NCBI GenBank assembly: GCA_015227615.1
Contig: JAALGZ010000017.1
Coordinates: 124,001 to 188,000, forward strand
Direction: 5' to 3'
From: Labyrinthula sp. Ha
Lineage: Eukaryota; Sar; Bigyra; Labyrinthulida; Labyrinthulaceae
Length of the DNA stretch: 64,000 bases
Shown: positions 58,101 to 64,000 of the stretch, in pieces
Numbering within the stretch: position 1 is the stretch's first letter
Layout: each line of letters opens with the position of its first letter
Notes under the pieces: model-generated
The model's database searches: none
What the model was told of the DNA's origin: nothing
What the model saw: the letters and a program-made list of their open reading frames with translations, nothing else
Position numbers and translations under genes: made by a program

Positions 58101-60169
58101 TAATTTAATACAATCCAAATGTTAGAACTAGGCAATAATATATCTTAGCCGATTTTTTCTTTTTGTGGCGCTCTGGCAAACACTTTTTTTGTGTTCAGAT
58201 TTAGCTTGCAGTAAGAAAATTTAATCTAGACATTTTCCAGAACATAAATATATCAGTTTGTATATTTAATAGGAAATGTAAATTATTCTTCCAAACATTA
58301 TAGTTTTTTTTTTCGTATTTTCTTTTAACCTTACCAATTCTGTATATGAATTAAACATTTCCTGTAATAGTTTGCTTTAATCAAATAAAAACTATTTTGT
58401 TTAATTTCGTGAAACCATTGAGAAGTGGGTCTTAACTTTTGTATTTGTTTCTACTTTCTTAGATTATTGATTTTAAAACCTTTTGAAATTATTGCGAATA
58501 ATGCTCTACCAGAATTTATCAAGACCACATGTTCTTTACTTATATCAAACTGTTCTAATATAGAAATCGCTTACTTTGAAGCTTTAGTAAAAACAAATCA
58601 CGTTTCTAGGTAGATATGCCTACGCTAAACTCAACACCAATGAGCATCACACATCTCATTATGCATTTTTGTCAGTATAATCTACTTGAATGGAATATTT
58701 GTATTCTAAAGAGTAGCATATAGTTAAATTGGTCTTGATGATGAAAATAGAGAAAAAACAAACTTAGGTTTTAACTTCAAAAACAGATTCAAAAACTCAT
58801 CCTCAATTATTAAAACTAATCATGACTTCATTAACTCATTCATCCTCTCTTTTTAATATCATTCTTGTTTTCTTGTGTTCAATCGCCAATGAAACAACTG
58901 GAAACCTTAGCTCCTGTCGTGGAACTAAATAGCATTAAACTTTCTAACAAAAGGAAGACTTAGTGTAACGAATCCAAGAATAATATCAGTCTACCTTTTC
59001 ACTTTATAAAATTGGCATTCAAATTTTACATGAACATTGTTATTTTGAATCTCAGGATGAAGTGAATGGGGCTGTTCATTGAAACATAATATAGACAGAG
59101 TAGGTCTTATCTGTTACATCAATTAGAGCCTTAATGTACAGACTGTATTCGTTTTTGTTTTAGCTATAATACGATATATACCTAGGCTGGGACCTTTTTT
59201 GAACTTTTTTGGAGGATATCTTATCTTTCAATTCAGATTTTAAGTGAAAACACAGTATAAAATTGAGGCTGATGTAGAACATTCAGGTGATACCCCAAAT
59301 GCGTTAAAGAGAAAGGTATCTGATACTAAGAAACGATTGAAAATTTATCACTTCATTAGATTCTATATAGTTAATCAGGTTTCAAAAAACTACAATAATT
59401 AGATTATACTTTATTAAATTTTATTTTACTCTGCGGTCATTTAAGAGATAAATCTGATTCTGGAATTTATAGGCTTAGAAGTAAGCGGTTTAGAGGAAAA
59501 CATTCACTTTATTATATGCTTTGTTTTTGTTCCACAGCTTTCTGTCATCTTGTTTTAATTGTAACTCTGAAACTTAGATTTCTTGAATGCCATTTTATTC
59601 ACAGAATTACCTTCCAAATATTTTTTTTACTTTATCCTTTATCATTTATCTTGTAGCAAGTGCGCATTCGATAAGGTCTAGTATTTCCAAACCTTCAATA
59701 CCAGACTCTGTGCAAAAAAATTAAGGTACCTTGTTAGAACAACGTATGTAGAATTTAGTAACATTTATAACATTCAGAGCTTTATTTTTCTTAGTTTCAA
59801 TTATCACTGATATTGCTAAGTGTGAAAAGGATCGAGAAACTAAAAAATAACAATGTTAATCACTATAATTCTTTTATTCTTGGCGGACCCAAAAAAAATT
59901 CGGCGTTAGTATTATTAAACGGTAATTCTGTTTTTTTAAAGTGACACAGTTTTCATATACAACTTAATTGTCAGTTATATCTTTAATATTTAAAATCTAA
60001 TATAATAATATCTGTTTAAAGATTTATGTTTTGAGCCGCTTAAGCTACTTATCCTTGTTCTCTTTTCATGTCAAACTACATTGGGTTTAAAGTAAACGAG
60101 AATTATATAACTCATTTCTCAATGAATATTTAGAGTTTTAAAAAAGGAACAAATTTTAATATAATTCTC
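55101..60169. other. long stretch without recognised genes
   Basis: About 5 kb of AT-rich DNA. The least AT-biased part is 57190-57510 (+), where frames of 60-73 codons overlap; one begins near 57207 and includes KKPYTYTQAVERNTNERQSL, but no family is recognisable and I do not call a gene. No RNA genes or clear repeats were seen. Confidence 0.4.
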
Positions 60170-61900
60170 ATAAATTTATTTTTTTGTGATAGAATATAAT
60201 ATAGTATTTTAAATAATTAATTGAATCTAAAATAGGAAATACCATAAAACGACTCAATCATTTTAAAGTTACCAAAAAGCAACGAATAAACTAGTTAAAC
60301 CACCTCTGTAAGTTATTAGGGTTAGTTATTATATCCAGGTTAAACCCAGTAGTAAATAATAGTGTTTATGGTCTTTGTTATTACGGGGTACTAAAAATTT
60401 CATCAACAATATTTTCAAAAATGTAGTAAAATGACCATAAGATCTACAATACCTTTTTAACTCTTTTAAAAAGATCAAAACTTATTTAAATATCCTCTTG
60501 GCAATTACTCGCATAAAAATTTATATGATTTAAACAACATAGAGCATAAAAAACCTGGATTACTGAAAATAACGTATATATAGTTTTTGCTAGTTCTATC
60601 ACGAAATCTTCCTCAAATACAATATTATCACCCATAATGTGCTTCACATTAAAAAAAACCTTTCTGACCTTGTGTTTTTTCAAGTTATTTGATAAGGATG
60701 GGTATTTTAAACCCTAACAAAGGCTAATGTTAAGGATCTTTTTCACTAAGTTTACAGATCTCTATAAAAACATGTATTCAAACGTAACATAACGAAGAAC
60801 AACTCTAAAGATTATCTGATACTTCTCAGGTCCTAAGTATTCGCCATATCTAACTTCTGAAACCATTTCTCAGGATTTTCTACTCTATTTACTTATAACT
60901 GAGCTAAACTTCACTCAGAAAAGTCAAATGTTGAAAATTTGCACATCTGAAAATACGAAATCACTCAGTTTTGCTATAATATCCTGAATTCTTATACAAG
61001 ATAGCCCCATGCAACTAAAAACACAACCTGCAACCTTTAATTTTATTTTTTAGGATATTTTTAAAGTTTTTTAAGAAAAGTCGATATTGGGCTAAAATGC
61101 TGTTTTCATAAACTTCAATCCGTGTAACACCTCGAGAAATACACGTCTAGAGCCTGAACATAACTCGCCAGTAGAAAGAACGGGTGAATTTAAATCTAAA
61201 ACAATTTTTCTTGAGAATTAGGGTATTCTTTATAGACTTCCTAACAATGTATCCTATTTCTAAGATCTCAGAAACTCTGAAAAGGGATACCCTTAAATGT
61301 CCAATATTCCTGAATGGTGATACCAAGTGAGAAAACATCTCGAGAAATGGTAGTCACCCAGAGTGATTGATGAGTTAGGGTGTCTCTGAGTTTTGTTTGA
61401 GAAAACTCCAAGAACTTCATTATTAATTTCAGCAATAGTTATTTCGGTTAATTTAACTTCAAGCTCAACTCTAAAATAGCCAAAAACTGGACTTCTAATG
61501 TAAAAATATCAAGAATTTTTACTTTGACTGTATTTAAGACCAATTTTTAGTAACTTAGAAAGGGAAAAAATAAACTTTGAAGTTTTTATTGGTTATAATT
61601 ACACAGATCTCTATCATATTATTGTAAATTCTTATATAAAAATGCATACTTTTTTAATTTTTACATATGATAAAGTGTTCAAAACATATATGAATTAGTA
61701 TGAATAAGAACAGTTCAAATCAATGAAGATATAAGTTTTTAGTAATTGATGAAAGTCATAATGTGATCAATTTTCTCGTGTATTTATGGAAAAAGTGTTA
61801 ACTCTCTATTTAAAAGTTAAATACCTTGCTCTTGTTTTTATAACACATGTTTGGTATCATTTTAAATAGAAAAAAATTACTCAATAAGAATGGTATTTAT
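60170..61900 (-). repeat. dispersed repeat, copy C (inverted)
   Basis: Reverse-complement copy of the family at about 600-2750 and 41240-43140. On the plus strand it shows the complement of the same blocks: CTTCACTCAGAAAAGTCAAATG near 60910, GAAATCACTCAGTTTTGCTATAATA near 60957, CTCAAATACAATATTATCACCC near 60612, and TTTTAGAGTTGAGCTTGAAG (complement) near 61465. The upper boundary is set by similarity to copy A that fades near 61900. Minus-strand frames inside it (such as 60486-60683) are not conserved among copies. Confidence 0.75.
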
Positions 61901-62201
61901 ACGTTCTAACATTTAGTTTGACTTACTTAAAAAGTCTGCTACTTTTTATATTTCTATATTTCTCATATACTAAAATAAAATCAATAGTACATTAATATCA
62001 ATCCAATAAAACCAACAGAAATCAAGAAATGACTAATAGATCTTTGTATCTGCAGATAACCTAGCGAAGATTAAGCCATTGGATGACAAAAGTAATAAAA
62101 AATTGAAGGTATACTATAGGTCAAAATAAAGAAATATTTTATATCAAAGATATCTTGGAGCAGACGCAAAGATGTTAGAATTGAATTTTGGAAGTGGTCT
62201 T

Positions 62202-62567
62202 GGCGATTTCGTTCGAGCTAAGATTCCTAATATTTTTTAAAGAAAAGTAAAGCTATACTTGGTCACAAAAAAGAGAAAATTTTAAAATTTTAAAACCCTG
62301 TGAAGCTGCTAATGCTGGAAATATTGAGATGAAAATCAAATATCCTCTTTCCTCTGCAGACATTTTTATTTATATTCTGGATTAGTGATGTTGTTGGAGC
62401 TAAGATTCCTAATCATCTTCAATAGAAAAGTAAAGATACGCTGGTCACACAAAAGAGAAAATGTTATATTTTTAAAACCCTGTGAAGTTGTTAATGCTGG
62501 GAATACTAAGATGAAAAAGAAATATCTTCTTTCCTCAGCAAACTTTATTACTCATACTATGGATTAA
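62202..62567 (+). repeat. tandem duplication, two units of about 182 bp
   Basis: Unit 1 (62202-62384) and unit 2 (62385-62567) share GAGCTAAGATTCCTAAT, AGAAAAGTAAAG, TTGGTCACA/CTGGTCACA, AAAACCCTGTGAAG, GCTAATGCTGG / GTTAATGCTGG and CTTTCCTC blocks in order. Unit 2 is open throughout; unit 1 carries stops but encodes the related segment KPCEAANAGNIEMK beside KPCEVVNAGNTKMK of unit 2. The duplicated DNA was therefore probably coding once. Confidence 0.65.
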
Positions 62568-62846
62568 ATTAAAGAGTTCTTTGATATCAGCTTGCATGGT
62601 AGTACTGATGGTGATATCTTCAATGATAAAGTTGCAGAGATGGAAGGTCTTGATGTTACAGATGATGTTTTGGATTCAACTTTTCATTCAAGTGTTTTTC
62701 CAAAGATAAATGTAGTTCTGTCAATAGGAAAGACAACATGTGAATCAAGATTTAGCATTAGAATGCTCGGCGTCCTTGGTATTTTTGGTTCTTCATTATT
62801 GAAAAATAGAAGTAGTCGAGAATATCACAGATTTAGTTTATTCTAA
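62385..62846 (+). pseudogene. unrecognised protein frame, about 150 codons with one stop
   Basis: The frame opens at ATG 62385, meets TAA at 62565-62567, then continues in the same register to 62846. The part after the stop is clearly protein-like (acidic, for example STDGDIFNDKVAEMEGLDVTD, then SVFPKINVVLSIGKT). A second ATG at 62592 could start a separate 84-residue protein. The first part is duplicated in tandem upstream. I recognise no family. It may be a decayed gene or a fragment of a mobile element. Confidence 0.4.
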
Positions 62847-62958
62847 CACTTAAATTAAGGAGTGTTACTTTTGTCTGGATCCTGAGTTGTGACGGAGCCT
62901 GAAGCAAATGGAGCAGAAAGATTAATAAGTAAGAATTAACATTCAAAAAATATTTTTA

Positions 62959-63318
62959 TTGAAGTTAAGTAGCGTTCTTTTTCCTCATGGTTATCTCCAC
63001 CCTTTGCTTATTTTAGTTTTAAAACTTACGGTGAAGTTGACATATTTATGGGAAGATTCTTGTGGTTTTCATGATAAATACATAAAAAAATACCTATTAA
63101 ATTTACACAGTAATTTTGAGTTCAGAACGTTAAAGTTTAGTTTGTCTCAAATTGAGATTAGAAAAGAAACTAAAAAGTACGAAACAAACGTCAAACTTCC
63201 TGTACAAGGGGTTCTTGTTGACCATTCTCACGTCTACACCCCTCCCTCTCCTCATCGAGTAACAGCAAGGATCAATTTATTGCCACAAAGATCGTCACGA
63301 ACAAGAATAACGCAGTAA
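62959..63318 (+). CDS. hypothetical protein, about 110-119 aa
   Basis: The C-terminal two thirds are protein-like and basic (LKFSLSQIEIRKETKKYETN, then HVYTPPSPHRVTARINLLPQ, ending RSSRTRITQ). A stretch near the start, 62988-63014 (GTTATCTCC...CTTATTTTAG), has the length and ends of the 27-30 nt introns proven in the Roco genes. Removing it keeps the frame and joins LFPH to LKLTVKLTYLW. There is no ATG at the frame start, so an upstream exon is likely. Family unknown. Confidence 0.4.
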   Translation: MKLSSVLFPHGYLHPLLILVLKLTVKLTYLWEDSCGFHDKYIKKYLLNLHSNFEFRTLKFSLSQIEIRKETKKYETNVKLPVQGVLVDHSHVYTPPSPHRVTARINLLPQRSSRTRITQ

Positions 63319-64000
63319 TAATGTCTTTCATTAGTTTTGTCCAGTTATTTCTTTTTTCGAACACGTAAAACTTAAGGCTCAGTTCAATTAATAGTTAGGT
63401 TTTGAATTAAAATGGGGTTTTTAGGACTTAGGCCATAGGGCCCAATTTATTTTTGATTATTATTTGATAATCAAAATGCAAAGTCTTTTATTGATAATCA
63501 GAATCAAAATGATTATCAAATAATTATTGATAGTTTTTATTAAATAACACCCCTAATAAGTACTATTGCTGCGTCTCAGTTGTTTTATCCTTGTAACATT
63601 GGGTAGGAGTGCTGCATAGTATGGTAATGTTATTACCGATGTGAGTAGAGTATTATTATTAACAAAGTCTGTGAAAGAAAGAAGCGATTTATATAAGTGA
63701 GTTTAAACAACAATCAAGCATTGAAGAATTGTTTATCAAAAATTCAAGTATTAGTAACAATTTGTTTACTATAAGGTTCAATTTAAAAGCAGTATTTCAG
63801 GTCATCTTTATTCTTAACATAAACAAAATCAGATCACCAGTTCTTAGCTATAAATACAAGAATACCTGGTTTTCACTATTCCTATTCTTCCGCTAGTTGT
63901 GTCTTGAGAAGAGATTTAGCCACATATATATTACACAACAGTTTGACATGAGCGTACATTAGACCAAGACTTCACTGTTTTCTACTTTATCTCTTTAAGT
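63319..64000. other. intergenic with a small inverted repeat
   Basis: No gene recognised. A perfect 15-bp inverted repeat, ATTATTTGATAATCA at 63459-63473 with its complement at 63510-63524, could form a stem with a 36-base loop; TTGATAATCA occurs a third time inside the loop. Confidence 0.45.

Noticed and set aside
1-64000. CRISPR arrays, rRNA genes, prokaryotic operons
   Set aside because: No regularly spaced short repeats, no rRNA-like conserved blocks and no bacterial gene organisation were seen.

Overview
The window is AT-rich nuclear DNA from a eukaryote, probably a microbial one. The evidence is GT-AG introns of only 27-30 nt, a eukaryotic Cdc48/p97 ATPase, a phospholipid scramblase, a LINE family and a Ty1/copia-type LTR element. 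The standard genetic code fits: recognised genes end in TAA or TAG, and tryptophan is TGG wherever conservation lets it be checked. I cannot name the lineage.

Layout. About 0.6-2.75 kb holds the first of three copies of a long dispersed non-coding repeat. 3.27-5.13 kb is an internally deleted LINE copy with target-site duplications. 10.4-13.0 kb (+) and 20.3-17.7 kb (-) are two convergent paralogous LRR-Roc-COR (Roco) GTPase genes, with a second LINE fragment and some unrecognised coding-like pieces between them. 28.3-30.8 kb is an intron-free Cdc48/p97 gene. 36.9-38.1 kb holds an interrupted reading frame for a cysteine-containing secreted or membrane protein, plus a small ORF. 38.25-40.6 kb (-) is a compact tandem of a LOV-domain/GTP cyclohydrolase II fusion and a phospholipid scramblase. 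41.2-43.1 kb is the second dispersed-repeat copy. 44.35-45.3 kb has unrecognised ORFs. 45.65-49.86 kb is a copia-type fossil with 110-bp LTRs. 49.9-60.2 kb is almost featureless. 60.2-61.9 kb is the third repeat copy, inverted, and 62.2-63.3 kb has a tandem duplication and two small ORFs.

The genes do not form one pathway. The most notable points are: (1) a blue-light-type LOV flavoprotein domain fused to the first enzyme of riboflavin synthesis, the pathway that makes the LOV cofactor; (2) Roco genes whose leucine-rich repeats are encoded almost one per exon, separated by 27-30 nt introns that are all phase 2 and cut every repeat at the same place; (3) three conserved or otherwise open coding regions broken by one-base slips in A/T homopolymers, which points to consensus errors in the assembly, or else to recent decay or programmed frameshifting. 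Gene models were built by eye. No database search or RNA data were available.
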